A stretch of 64,000 nucleotides of DNA from Planctomycetota bacterium (GTDB lineage Bacteria; Planctomycetota; Phycisphaerae; WQYP01), in assembly GCA_021805985.1 (NCBI GenBank), contig JAJZDN010000004.1, positions 1 through 64,000 on the forward strand, in the 5' to 3' direction. The notes below the pieces were generated by a model. It did not search any database, was not told the DNA's origin, and saw only the letters and a program-made list of their open reading frames with translations. Positions 18,532 to 26,768 of the stretch are shown here, piece after piece. Each line of letters begins with the position of its first letter. Positions within the stretch are counted from its first letter, which is position 1. The translations under genes and the position numbers were made by a program.

Positions 18532-19041
18532 TTATCCAAAGGCGATGCTGTGTTCGGTCTTGTTGCGGGTTGAGTCGTTAAATTTGGTCAGGGTAACAGA
18601 ATTTCCCGAGGGGCTGAAAACGACGTTATTCATAAAGGCCCGCATCAGGAGAATACCCCGACCATGCGTGCATTCAATGTGCTGGTCCGCGGTCGGATCG
18701 GGCAGGCTGGCCGGGTTAAATCCCGGGCCTTCATCTTCCACTACCACATCCGCCCGGCGGGGCGTAACACGATATTTAATGCGGACGTGCTTTTCACAAT
18801 CGCCATGGTTGCCGTGCTTCACCGCATTGGCAAAAGCTTCATCGATGGCAAGTTTAAGGGCAAATAGATCGCGGTCCGTAAATGAAAATCGTTGGCACTG
18901 GGATAATATGGTTTCTTCAACTTCTTCCACTCGCTTGGGGTCGCTGGGAATTTCCAGCCGGCACCACAATCCGTGGGTAGCGGAAGATGGTCCAACAGAT
19001 CCACGGGTGGCAGTTGTTTTTTCCAGTCGCATTCGTCTCAT
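18532..19041 (-). CDS. RsbW-like anti-sigma factor / serine kinase (HATPase)
   Basis: 169 residues with a GHKL ATPase fold: N-box DEAFANAVKHGNHGD, G1 box VVEDEGPGFNP and G2 box THGRGILLMRAFMN. The absence of a phospho-acceptor or sensor domain and the small size fit the RsbW/SpoIIAB class, which binds a sigma factor or phosphorylates a STAS antagonist. The STAS gene lies 140 bases upstream on the same strand, supporting a partner-switch pair. The sigma or other target is not encoded beside it. Confidence 0.87.
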   Translation of the reverse strand: MRRMRLEKTTATRGSVGPSSATHGLWCRLEIPSDPKRVEEVEETILSQCQRFSFTDRDLFALKLAIDEAFANAVKHGNHGDCEKHVRIKYRVTPRRADVVVEDEGPGFNPASLPDPTADQHIECTHGRGILLMRAFMNNVVFSPSGNSVTLTKFNDSTRNKTEHSIAFG

Positions 19042-19181
19042 AATGACGCCCGTTCTGAATTATGCTTGCAAGTGTTTACCAATCCATGCGTTTCACGGGC
19101 ATCCATACCCTCTTGCGTGATACACTGAACTAACCTTAGCGCACCGGCTACACACCGGAAAAAGCCTGCCTCAACCCGACG

Positions 19182-19565
19182 TTATGTGACGCTCTGCTTG
19201 CCTTGGGCCTCAAAGCTTTCTTTCGCCTCCTTTATTGTCGGATAAATGCGAAAGAGTTTATTAAGTTTTGTGATAACAAAAACTTCAAATATCTGCGGAT
19301 GAATGTTGCAAAGCCGCAATTGTCCGTCATGATTACGAACTTTGTTGCTCACCGTAATAAGCGTTCCCAAAGCCGCGGATGAAAGATGATCAACTCCGGC
19401 GAATGAAATGATGAGCTTTGGGCGATGCTCATTTTCAACCAATGCCACAAGCTGATCCCCGATTTCGGCAATATTTGCCTCATCGAGTATTTTCCGGTGG
19501 GTAAATTCCACCAGAACGATTTCACCGTCACGGGTGATTTTCAGTCTTGCCGCATCTTGAAGCAT
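19182..19565 (-). CDS. STAS-domain anti-sigma factor antagonist
   Basis: 127 residues. The STAS core includes GEIVLVEFTHRKILDEANI and the phospho-acceptor loop VDHLSSAALGTL, where the serine before AALG is the expected kinase target. I chose ATG 19565 because GGAGG stands 6 bases before it; the longer frame to 19637 is an unused extension. It pairs with the RsbW-like kinase at 18532: unphosphorylated STAS protein would bind the kinase and free its target. Confidence 0.88.
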   Translation of the reverse strand: MLQDAARLKITRDGEIVLVEFTHRKILDEANIAEIGDQLVALVENEHRPKLIISFAGVDHLSSAALGTLITVSNKVRNHDGQLRLCNIHPQIFEVFVITKLNKLFRIYPTIKEAKESFEAQGKQSVT

Positions 19566-19714
19566 GCCTGCCTCCATAACTGCGCGGAAAAGGACCGTTC
19601 CTGCCGGGCAGTTTGCCTCTGTAACATGTTTTATCATACGCGCCCAGGGGGCTGTGTCAATAATTTAATGCGCACTTTGTGGAAGGCCAAACTCGCTGGG
19701 CTACCAATAACGTA

Positions 19715-19720
19715 TATAAT
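19715..19720 (+). promoter_or_regulatory. -10 box, small SHOCT-like gene
   Basis: TATAAT, 25 bases before ATG 19746. No good -35 was found. Confidence 0.4.
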
Positions 19721-19745
19721 AACGTTGCGGCGGTTCAGCCAATGC

Positions 19746-20054
19746 ATGGATGAGGTTGGTGATTTGGCAAATAATGTAATTGGCATTTTCGAGTGGGGGG
19801 CGGCGCTGGTGGTCGCGGTTATCATCGGGTGGATGGTGATCCGGGCTATTCGCAAACGTGTTGCCAACCCACCGGTAGAAATGACTGGTTTTGGCTTCTC
19901 ACTAAAGCAAATTGAAGCAATGTATCAAAGTGGCGAACTGACCGAGGAGGAATATAAGGCCTTGAAGCGGCGCAAGGCCGAGCAGGCCGCACGCGTAGCA
20001 GAAAAATTCCTCGCAGGACCGAATCGCAAAGGCCCCAATTTTCGAAAAAAATAA
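19746..20054 (+). CDS. Small membrane protein with SHOCT-like tail
   Basis: 102 residues: one N-terminal membrane helix (WGAALVVAVIIGWMVIRAI), then a basic linker and a short helical motif GFSLKQIEAMYQSGELTEEEYKALKRR, close to the SHOCT pattern of short oligomerising C-terminal helices. The tail is rich in Lys, Arg and Ala. The start is set at ATG 19746, since the open frame upstream overlaps the STAS gene antisense. A TATAAT at 19715-19720 fits a promoter about 25 bases upstream of the start. Function unknown. Confidence 0.65.
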   Translation: MDEVGDLANNVIGIFEWGAALVVAVIIGWMVIRAIRKRVANPPVEMTGFGFSLKQIEAMYQSGELTEEEYKALKRRKAEQAARVAEKFLAGPNRKGPNFRKK

Positions 20055-20198
20055 GACTCCTCTGTTCCGCCTGCAAATTAGGATTGGCAGCACCGCCCCC
20101 GAATATTTGTATACTGTTGCGCAAGCACCGGCGGGAAAGCTCGTGGCAGCCGGGATAGCTCGCATAATTATTGACAGCGCGTTCGGGGAAGTGCTTTC

Positions 20199-21326
20199 AT
20201 GGCGGATCATCAACTATCCAAAGATAAGCAGCATACGGCGTGGATATCACTGATGGCCAGTCTGTTGATGACGATATTAAAGCTGCTCATGGCGCTATTA
20301 ACGGGCAGTCTGGCTATTCTTTCGGATGCTTTGCACAACGCGGTAGATGTGCTGGCTACCATTATCACACTTATCGCAGTGCATATCAGCGACCGCCCCG
20401 CAGATCAAACGCATAATTATGGTCATGGCAAAGTGGAAAATCTCTCAGCTTTTGCGGAGAGTATTATTTTGGCGTTGACAGCCTTGTGGATTCTGTGGCG
20501 TGCAATTATGGATTTCGGGCATCCGCACACCCTGCCGACCGTTCCCACCGTTGTTGCTATAGGCGTGTTGTGCGTGGCCATCGGGGTAGATATCTGGCGT
20601 ACGCTCCAACTTGTCAGAATTGCCAAAAAGTTTGGTAGCGAAGCACTGCGCGCCAGCAGCGTGCATTTCCGTATGGATCTCATCAGCGCCGCCGTCGTAC
20701 TTATTGCCTTGATGGTGTCTCTGTTAAGCCATGGCCGGCTGGCATGGATGGATAATGTTGGTGCCGTGATCGTAGCGGTTCTGATGATTGGAGCTGCAAT
20801 ACGACTGGCTCTGCATTCGGTGGATGTGCTGGTAGATCGAGCGCCCGAAGGCGTTGATACGCAACTGCAGGAAATTATCCGCCGCGTGCCCGGAGTCATG
20901 GATGTGCCGCGCATTCGCGTGCGGCAGGGCGGCAATCGACGCTTCGTGGATACCACCATCCGCGTGAATCCCGCAGCTACCCTGGAAGAAGGCCATAGAA
21001 TTGCGACTTCAGTGGAACTGGCGGCTTCCAATGAACATCCCAGTATAGATATTACGGTGCATGTAGAACCCGGTGATGCCGAGCAAAACTTGGCGGCCAT
21101 TGTGCGAGGTTTGGCTGAGGCCATGGAATTATCGGTTCATGCGGTACACGCCCATACCATCAATGAACGTGTTTATCTGAGCTTTCACGCGGAATTCGGG
21201 GCAGATATTACCGTAGCTAATGCCCATGGCAAGGTGACCGAACTGGAGAAGCGCATTCGTATGCGTCTGCCCCAGGTTGCGGAAATCGCCAGTCACATTG
21301 AACCCATATCGGCTGGTGCGGAATAA
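20199..21326 (+). CDS. Cation diffusion facilitator (CDF) metal transporter
   Basis: 375 residues with six membrane helices. The metal-site motifs are LSDALHNAVDVLATI in helix 2 and VHFRMDLISAAVVL in helix 5, giving the Asp/His pairs that carry Zn, Fe, Mn or Co out of the cytosol in exchange for protons. The C-terminal cytoplasmic part appears as two consecutive ferredoxin-like repeats (RIRVRQGGNRRFVDTTIRV; ITVHVEPGDAEQN and a further AVHAHTINERVYLSFHAEF segment), somewhat longer than in E. coli FieF. The metal cannot be told from sequence. A TATACT at 20108 could be its promoter. Confidence 0.9.
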   Translation: MADHQLSKDKQHTAWISLMASLLMTILKLLMALLTGSLAILSDALHNAVDVLATIITLIAVHISDRPADQTHNYGHGKVENLSAFAESIILALTALWILWRAIMDFGHPHTLPTVPTVVAIGVLCVAIGVDIWRTLQLVRIAKKFGSEALRASSVHFRMDLISAAVVLIALMVSLLSHGRLAWMDNVGAVIVAVLMIGAAIRLALHSVDVLVDRAPEGVDTQLQEIIRRVPGVMDVPRIRVRQGGNRRFVDTTIRVNPAATLEEGHRIATSVELAASNEHPSIDITVHVEPGDAEQNLAAIVRGLAEAMELSVHAVHAHTINERVYLSFHAEFGADITVANAHGKVTELEKRIRMRLPQVAEIASHIEPISAGAE

Positions 21327-21349
21327 TAAAAAACGAACAGGAATCAGTG

Positions 21350-21922
21350 ATGGAACCATCTTTGAATATGGCGTTGAAGGAATGGTCAATTGTTTGCGAC
21401 GCCGTGCTGGCGGGCCAGCAGGCGATATTGTTGCGCAAGGGAGGGATATATGAAGCGGCCGGGGAATTTGAACTCGAGCATTCCCAATTTATCCTGTTTC
21501 CCACCGTGCTGCATCAGAAGCCGGTAGCGGTAAAAGCGGCTTGGCGAGAGCAGATAAAAACGGTGGATCGCGAACCTGAGGAAATTACCATCCGCGGATG
21601 GGCGGAAGTTTTTTTTATCGCCCGTGTACCGGACCGTGCGGCATTTGATTTGATGGACGATTTGCATTTATGGGATAAACCGCTGATTGATATGCGATTT
21701 AATTATCGTCCGGATTATCCATTGTACATCATTGTCTTGCGGGCCCGGAAACTGCCGCAACCGCTTAAACTGTGGCTGGATCCACAATATGCCGGATGCA
21801 AAAGCTGGGTCCCGTTACGCGAACCCATTGCCGTCCATGGCAGCCAGCCGGTAAAGGCTGATGTTGATCTGATGGAAATAAAGCGGCGCATTGTTACAAC
21901 ATTTCATCGCACGAATACATGA
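21350..21922 (+). CDS. DUF1802 family protein
   Basis: 190 residues. The opening ALKEWSIVCDAVLAGQQAILLRKGGI, then FILFPTVLHQKP and the C-terminal WVPL segment are characteristic of the DUF1802 family, found in cyanobacteria and various other bacteria with no known function. The start is either GTG 21347 or the ATG 21350 directly behind it. It follows the CDF gene by 23 bases and is probably co-transcribed. A hairpin repeat begins right at its stop codon. Confidence 0.8.
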   Translation: MEPSLNMALKEWSIVCDAVLAGQQAILLRKGGIYEAAGEFELEHSQFILFPTVLHQKPVAVKAAWREQIKTVDREPEEITIRGWAEVFFIARVPDRAAFDLMDDLHLWDKPLIDMRFNYRPDYPLYIIVLRARKLPQPLKLWLDPQYAGCKSWVPLREPIAVHGSQPVKADVDLMEIKRRIVTTFHRTNT

Positions 21923-21923
21923 T

Positions 21924-21943
21924 ATGCTTCCGCATTGAGCTAA
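21924..21943. repeat. Dispersed hairpin repeat, partial copy 2
   Basis: ATGCTTCCGCATTGAGCTAA keeps the loop TTCC, the 3' arm and the CTAA tail of the family, but the 5' arm is shortened, leaving a 4-bp stem. It abuts the stop codon of the DUF1802 gene. Confidence 0.65.
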
Positions 21944-21998
21944 TGAGGCATGTCGCGGATAAACGCACAATGCGCCAGAAAAAAAACGTTAGCCTGAC

Positions 21999-22141
21999 GC
22001 GGCAGCGTCATGGTTGGACGCGAAACGCCATTGCCGAAGTTATCTGCATTCCAACGCGGCTCGCCGTGCCACTCGCACCGGGGAAAAAATGGCGTATCAA
22101 CAGATTACGTTTCGATTCCAACTCAACGCTTCCGCATTGAG
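21999..22141. repeat. Dispersed ~145 bp element, copy A
   Basis: Begins GCGGCAGCG, contains GCATTCCAAC at offset 47 and ends with the hairpin CTCAACGC TTCC GCATTGAG (22122-22141). The segment at 41980-42125 has the same three anchors at nearly the same spacing (offset 45; total 146 rather than 143). The left end GCGGCAGCG is nearly complementary to the loop-and-stem part of the right-end hairpin, so the ends could pair. No open frame is conserved between the copies. Confidence 0.75.
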
Positions 22142-22200
22142 CTAAGGGCACACGGCACGATTTAGGATGCCCATCGGTGCCATGGACCAATTGCGGCAGT

Positions 22201-22827
22201 CTACGCCGGTACCATCACTGATCCGGACGGTTGTAGTTTTTCCCGGCTTGTCAGGCACTGCGCGGGCTTCTCCCAGTTCAAATTGTCAATGAGGCACTCT
22301 ATATAATCCGCGCGATGGTGGCCGAAGTCATAAAAATAGGCGTGATCGCATAAATCCAGTGTTAAAATGGGCAGCGCATCCCAGAATGGGAACAGGCCAT
22401 TGTGCTGCCCGGACAAGTTCCAGAGCCGCCCGGTGACGTGATCCATGACGGTCCAAGTCCAGCCGCGGGTTCCCAGCGCGGTGCGGCGGAGATCTTCAAT
22501 ATAATTTTCCATGGAGCCAAAGTTGAGGCTGATGCGCTGTTTTAACAGGGACGGGATGGCGGTTTTATGATCACCCAAAATATCGAAATACATTTCGTGA
22601 TTACGCACCGCCGCCAGGGCAAAGCACAAATCCCCCTTGATATTGACAATATCCACCGCATTGGCCAGATGAGGCGTATTTTGAATGGCGACAAGACGAT
22701 CGGAAAGTGAGTTGGCTTTTTGCACATAACCGCAATAGAGTTGATGATGCTCATCAATGGTGGTGCGACTTAAGCCCGCCACTGAGGCGAGATTGGCAAA
22801 TTGACGCGGTTCCAAAACACTTTCCAT
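22201..22827 (-). CDS. Fe/Mn superoxide dismutase
   Basis: 208 residues. Metal ligands can be placed: His in TTIDEHHQLY, His in VRNHEMYF, and Asp and His in LDLCDHAYFYDF. The family-typical RADYIE follows, and SGQHNGL supplies the Gln near the metal. The usual Trp in the DxWxH signature is Cys here (D-L-C-D-H), an uncommon second-sphere change. ATG 22827 is chosen because GGAGG stands 7 bases before it. It detoxifies superoxide; metal preference cannot be read. There is no signal peptide after this start, so it is probably cytoplasmic. Confidence 0.88.
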   Translation of the reverse strand: MESVLEPRQFANLASVAGLSRTTIDEHHQLYCGYVQKANSLSDRLVAIQNTPHLANAVDIVNIKGDLCFALAAVRNHEMYFDILGDHKTAIPSLLKQRISLNFGSMENYIEDLRRTALGTRGWTWTVMDHVTGRLWNLSGQHNGLFPFWDALPILTLDLCDHAYFYDFGHHRADYIECLIDNLNWEKPAQCLTSREKLQPSGSVMVPA

Positions 22828-23141
22828 GACGTTTCCTCCGATGCAAAATACCGAGCACACCCATCCTTGCACGGCCTAATTTTGTAACCGTTCCATCGGT
22901 TTGCCCAGTTTCCCTACTTTTGGAGTGTAAACCTCTTAGCCATGAGTTACAAGGAGCGATAATATTTTCGATAATATTTTCACGAAAAAGCTGGAATCCA
23001 GAACCTGGAACCTGGAATTTAGCATCTGGTATCGAGCATCTCGCATCTTGCAGAAGCGAAGCGCTTCCAAAGCCTTCTAACTCCTCGTCGAACTCTCCCC
23101 TGTAACCAGTAACCTGTCCCCTGTAACCCGTAACCTACGGC
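22828..23141. other. Low-complexity intergenic stretch upstream of the SOD gene
   Basis: Contains a perfect 12-base direct duplication GATAATATTTTC (22958-22981), runs of near-repeats (CCTGGAACCTGGAA; GCATCT three times; TAACCAGTAACC and TAACCCGTAACC), and one arm of a dispersed inverted pair (23042-23085). No gene is seen. Confidence 0.7.
23042..23085 (-). repeat. ~44 bp inverted dispersed repeat, left copy
   Basis: Its reverse complement (AGGAGTTAGAAGGCTTTGGA and onward through GCGCTTCGCTT) matches 26666-26710 with only a few differences. The two copies point toward each other's strand and bracket dapB, the rRNA methyltransferase and the cysteine desulfurase. Confidence 0.75.
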
Positions 23142-23945
23142 CTAACTCCTCGTCATTCCAGTCACCCCCAGCACATCGCTCATGCTATAGCGGCCCGCTG
23201 GCTTCCCCGCCATATAAGCGGCGGCTCGCAAGGCTCCGCGCGCAAAGGTGTCGCGGGTGCTGGCGGTGTGTTTTACTTCTACGCGTTCACCGGCTGTGGC
23301 AAAATAAACCGTGTGTTCTCCAACAACATCCCCCATGCGCACCGCGTGCATGCCAATATCACCGGCTTTCCGCAATGTATCTCCGCCGTGGCGGCCATGG
23401 ACCAGGGCTTGATCAATATCGCGGCCTGTGGCTTGGCAGATGGCTTGGGCCAGCGAAAGGGCGGTGCCAGAGGGGGAATCTTTTTTCTGGTTGTGATGCG
23501 CTTCGACAATTTCAATGTCATACGCAGCACCAAGCTGCTGTGCGGTTTGTGCAACAATAGCCAGTAACACATTTATTCCCAGGCTGGTGTTGGTAGCCTG
23601 CAAAATGGGAATGGTTTTAGCGGCTTCGTCAATCATGGCGTGGTCAGCGGCGGTCAAGCCGGTGGTACCAATAACCATGGCAGTTTTGTACTTCACACAT
23701 GCTGCGATCATCGCGCGGGTAGCCGCCGGCGCGGAAAAATCAATGAGCACATCCACCCCCGGCGGCAAATCGGCTACCACTCCCGGCGCGTTTCCGGCAG
23801 CTTTTGCAGTAACGCGATCAATATGGGCGACGGCCGTGAAAATCTCCGGCGATTCCAGGGCCAAGGCTGAAATTCGGGTTCCCATGCGGCCGGATGAGCC
23901 ACAAATTGCTATTTTGACAGGTTGCTGGGACATATTGATTTCCAT
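23142..23945 (-). CDS. dapB: 4-hydroxy-tetrahydrodipicolinate reductase
   Basis: 267 residues, the usual size. N-terminal NAD(P)-binding motif AICGSSGRMGTRI, then IGTTGLTAADHAMI, the catalytic HHNQKKDSPSGTAL segment, and HAVRMGDVVGEHTVYFA with GERVEVKHTASTRDTFARGA near the end. It catalyses the second committed step of the diaminopimelate/lysine pathway. ATG 23945 is used; ATG 23933 (MSQQPVKIAI) is equally possible and would start directly at the Rossmann fold. The rRNA methyltransferase gene lies 50 bases before on the same strand. Confidence 0.95.
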   Translation of the reverse strand: MEINMSQQPVKIAICGSSGRMGTRISALALESPEIFTAVAHIDRVTAKAAGNAPGVVADLPPGVDVLIDFSAPAATRAMIAACVKYKTAMVIGTTGLTAADHAMIDEAAKTIPILQATNTSLGINVLLAIVAQTAQQLGAAYDIEIVEAHHNQKKDSPSGTALSLAQAICQATGRDIDQALVHGRHGGDTLRKAGDIGMHAVRMGDVVGEHTVYFATAGERVEVKHTASTRDTFARGALRAAAYMAGKPAGRYSMSDVLGVTGMTRS

Positions 23946-23995
23946 ACTAAAGTCTTACCGTAACATCTTATTTCTTGCCCGAAAGTTTAGCAGGC

Positions 23996-25372
23996 TCACT
24001 GCCGCTTGAAAACTGTGACAAATCCGCCGTCGCATCTTTCTTCCGGGATTCCTGCCGCGGGCAGTTGGAATTCCCGTCGCATATTACGCCATTGTTCGCT
24101 GGACCGGCCACGCAGAAAATCATTAACAGCGAGAGTGTTTTCATCCGGATCAATGCTGCATGTACTGTATACCAAAAGCCCCGCAGGCTTGAGATGTTCT
24201 GCCGCATCGTCCATGAGCCTGGTTTGCAATTCCCGCACGGCGGCCAGATCAAACAACGGCCATCGCCAACGCACTTGCAGCCGCCGGGCGATCACACCGG
24301 TATTCGAGCAGGGGGCATCCACGAGCACGGCATCAAATAAGGGCGGCTTGTGTGTGCGGAACGTCAGCATATCAATCGTGCGGATATTTGTTACGCTGGC
24401 TTCCCTGGCGCGGCGTTCTATGGCGGCCAATTTTTCATCTGCAATATCTGTTGCGATAATCAATGCATGCGGCATCGCCCGCGCCAGTTGGATGGTCTTG
24501 GTTCCCAGTCCCGCGCATAAATCCAAAATCCTCACTGGCTCCGAAGGACTTTTGCTTTCAGTATGCAATAACGCTGCCAAAGCCCTTCCGGCCCGTACTG
24601 CGGTGGGGTCCTGCGGTGAGAGTGTGCCATCAGCAATCAGCGATTCGATGACGGTATTCCATCCGGCGGCGGCTACGAAAAAATCCGGGGCCTTGTGCGG
24701 TGACAGCCCGGCTTCAGGCGGCGGAAGATATCCCTTTTGGTCACACCGCAGCGTTACCGTCGGCGGTATGTTATCTGATATTAAAACATTGCGAATGTGT
24801 TTCTCACCGATCCATTGCACCATCGCTGACACCAGTTCGCGCGGGTGGCTGGTGGTCACCGCCAGATGATCAATAAATTGCCGTTGGGGATCAGGAAAAA
24901 TGGCCCGGTTGAATTTCACCTGCCGCCGGCTATCCAGCGGAAACGCGTGAATATCCGCTACTTGCAGTGGTTCCACCACGCCGCCTAGCCGCTGGATATT
25001 GCGCAATACCGCGTTGACAAACCCGGCCGCTCGCACGGCTCCAAGCTGCCGCACGACCTCCACGCTGGTATCAATGGCTGCATGATCAGCAATGCCCTGC
25101 GCGATCACAAGTTGATAAGCGCCCATTCGCAGAACCGCCAGGACATCAGGCTCAATATTGTCCAGGGGTGTTTTGGAAACAGCGTGAATCATGGCGTCCA
25201 GCGTCAGGCGGCGGCGGATGACGCCGCAGATCAGGTCAAAGGCCAACGCCCGATCCCGCGTCGCCAACGCCTGCCATTCCGGTGAATCCCGTGATTCAAT
25301 CCGCGGAGGATCAGTTATTTGCGTCCAGGTGGAAAGAATTTGTGCGGCCAATAATCTGGGGTCATTGTTCAT
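23996..25372 (-). CDS. rsmB: 16S rRNA cytosine-5 methyltransferase, RsmB type
   Basis: 458 residues. The N-terminal ~140 residues are a NusB-like RNA-binding domain (DRALAFDLICGVIRRRLTLD; NIEPDVLAVLRMGAYQL). A linker follows, then a Rossmann methyltransferase with the SAM motif DLCAGLGTKTIQLA, the catalytic-cysteine motif VDAPCSNTGV and the second cysteine in YSTCSIDPDEN. By family this modifies C967 of 16S rRNA (E. coli numbering). Start chosen at ATG 25372 (MNNDPRLLAAQ), where family similarity begins. Upstream of dapB on the same strand, 50 bases apart. Confidence 0.9.
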   Translation of the reverse strand: MNNDPRLLAAQILSTWTQITDPPRIESRDSPEWQALATRDRALAFDLICGVIRRRLTLDAMIHAVSKTPLDNIEPDVLAVLRMGAYQLVIAQGIADHAAIDTSVEVVRQLGAVRAAGFVNAVLRNIQRLGGVVEPLQVADIHAFPLDSRRQVKFNRAIFPDPQRQFIDHLAVTTSHPRELVSAMVQWIGEKHIRNVLISDNIPPTVTLRCDQKGYLPPPEAGLSPHKAPDFFVAAAGWNTVIESLIADGTLSPQDPTAVRAGRALAALLHTESKSPSEPVRILDLCAGLGTKTIQLARAMPHALIIATDIADEKLAAIERRAREASVTNIRTIDMLTFRTHKPPLFDAVLVDAPCSNTGVIARRLQVRWRWPLFDLAAVRELQTRLMDDAAEHLKPAGLLVYSTCSIDPDENTLAVNDFLRGRSSEQWRNMRREFQLPAAGIPEERCDGGFVTVFKRQ

Positions 25373-25478
25373 GCTTCTGATGATAGCAGAACCGCGGATT
25401 TTGCCGAGTAGGGCCATCGCTAATTTTGTAAATTTTCCGCGGCATGCGTGTTACGGTGAACCGCTGCCATAAGTGTTA

Positions 25479-25484
25479 TATAAT
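25479..25484 (+). promoter_or_regulatory. -10 box, cysteine desulfurase gene
   Basis: TATAAT sits 1 base before ATG 25486 and 7 bases before the next in-frame ATG at 25492. Transcription from it would begin at about the second ATG, giving a leaderless message starting MIYLDNNATT. Confidence 0.45.
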
Positions 25485-25485
25485 A

Positions 25486-26646
25486 ATGCCTATGATTTAT
25501 CTGGATAACAATGCGACGACCCAAATAGCCCCGGAAGTTCTCCGCGCGATGATGCCGTATCTTGAAAAAGCATACGGTAATCCTTCCAGCGTGCATCAAG
25601 CCGGGCAGGAAGCGCGCCATGCGGTTGAAGAAGCCCGTTATCAGGTGGCAGAATTTATTGGATGTCGGCCTGCGGAAATCACATTTACCAGCGGCGGCAC
25701 CGAGTCGGATAATGCCGCAATTATGGGCGTGCTGCCCGGGCGTGCCGGCAAAAAAACAATTATTGCATCCAGCGTGGAACATAGCGCAGTGCGTGAGCCA
25801 TTGTCCTATCTGGCGAAACAAGGCTATCGTATTCTTGAAATCGGCGTGAATACATCAGGCAGATTGGACATGCCCGCATTGAGCGCCGCACTGGCGGACC
25901 CGGACGTGGCGCTTTTAAGCCTGATCTGGGCAAATAACGAAACCGGCGTTATTTTTGATATTGGCACGGTCGCGGCTCTGGCGCGGGAGCATCGCGTGAT
26001 ATTTCACGTCGATGCGGTACAGGCAGCCGGGAAAATTCCTTTGCAATTCTCCAGCCGGGGCATGGATTTGCTTTCAATCAGCGCTCATAAATTCCACGGC
26101 CCCAAGGGAGTGGGGGTTCTAGTGGTGCGGCGGGGCGTGGCATTTTATCCGTTTATTCGCGGCGGCCCGCAGGAACGGGATCGGCGGGGTGGCACGGAAA
26201 ATGTTGCAGGCATTGTTGGCTTGGGTGCCGCGGCGGCAAGGGCCGCAGGCCGCCTGACGGATGCGGAAAATGTTCAACGCATTGCGAGCCTGCGCGATAA
26301 GCTGGAAAAGGGAATTCTCCGAAGCGTACCCGAAAGTTTTGTCAATGGTGATCCGATGAACCGCACGTGCAACACCACCAACATCGGCTTTTCATCCCTA
26401 GAGGCGGAGGCTATTTTGATACTTCTTAACCAGCATGAAATCTGCGCCAGCGCCGGAGCGGCCTGTTCCAGCGGCTCACTGGAACCGTCGCACGTTCTCA
26501 AGGCGATGGGAATCGCGGAAAAAATCGCCCATGGCTCCGTGCGATTTTCGCTCTCGGGATTTACCACGGAAGCGGAAATCGATCAGACCCTGCACGTGAT
26601 CCCGCAAGTGATTGCCCGTCTCCGGCAGGTGCTGCCGGTAGCGTAG
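25486..26646 (+). CDS. Cysteine desulfurase, NifS/IscS family
   Basis: 386 residues. PLP-dependent enzyme that moves sulfur from cysteine to an active-site Cys for Fe-S clusters and tRNA thiolation. Motifs: YLDNNATTQIAPEV, FTSGGTESDNAAI, SVEHSAV, the PLP-lysine SAHKFHGPKGVGVL, RGGTENVAGIVGLG, and the catalytic loop ASAGAACSSGSLEPSHVL. No iscU, iscR or sufE adjoins it. It is transcribed divergently from the rRNA methyltransferase. Starts at 25486 and 25492 are both possible, the latter favoured by the promoter position. Confidence 0.93.
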   Translation: MPMIYLDNNATTQIAPEVLRAMMPYLEKAYGNPSSVHQAGQEARHAVEEARYQVAEFIGCRPAEITFTSGGTESDNAAIMGVLPGRAGKKTIIASSVEHSAVREPLSYLAKQGYRILEIGVNTSGRLDMPALSAALADPDVALLSLIWANNETGVIFDIGTVAALAREHRVIFHVDAVQAAGKIPLQFSSRGMDLLSISAHKFHGPKGVGVLVVRRGVAFYPFIRGGPQERDRRGGTENVAGIVGLGAAAARAAGRLTDAENVQRIASLRDKLEKGILRSVPESFVNGDPMNRTCNTTNIGFSSLEAEAILILLNQHEICASAGAACSSGSLEPSHVLKAMGIAEKIAHGSVRFSLSGFTTEAEIDQTLHVIPQVIARLRQVLPVA

Positions 26647-26665
26647 TGGACAGGAGTTAGGAGTT

Positions 26666-26710
26666 AGGAGTTAGAATGCTTTGGAAGCGCTTCGCTTTCA
26701 CAAAATGCGG
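26666..26710 (+). repeat. ~44 bp inverted dispersed repeat, right copy
   Basis: AGGAGTTAGAATGCTTTGGA and onward through GCGCTTCGCTT to AATGCGG; matches the reverse complement of 23042-23085. It is preceded by a threefold tandem of GGAGTTA (26652-26672). Confidence 0.75.
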
Positions 26711-26768
26711 GAATTCGCGTTAGATTACGCTGTCACAACACGGTGATTATTGGGATGGAACATTTACG

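Noticed and set aside
20423-21124. Minus-strand open frame of 233 codons inside the CDF transporter gene
   Set aside because: Antisense shadow; the transporter motifs on the plus strand are clear.
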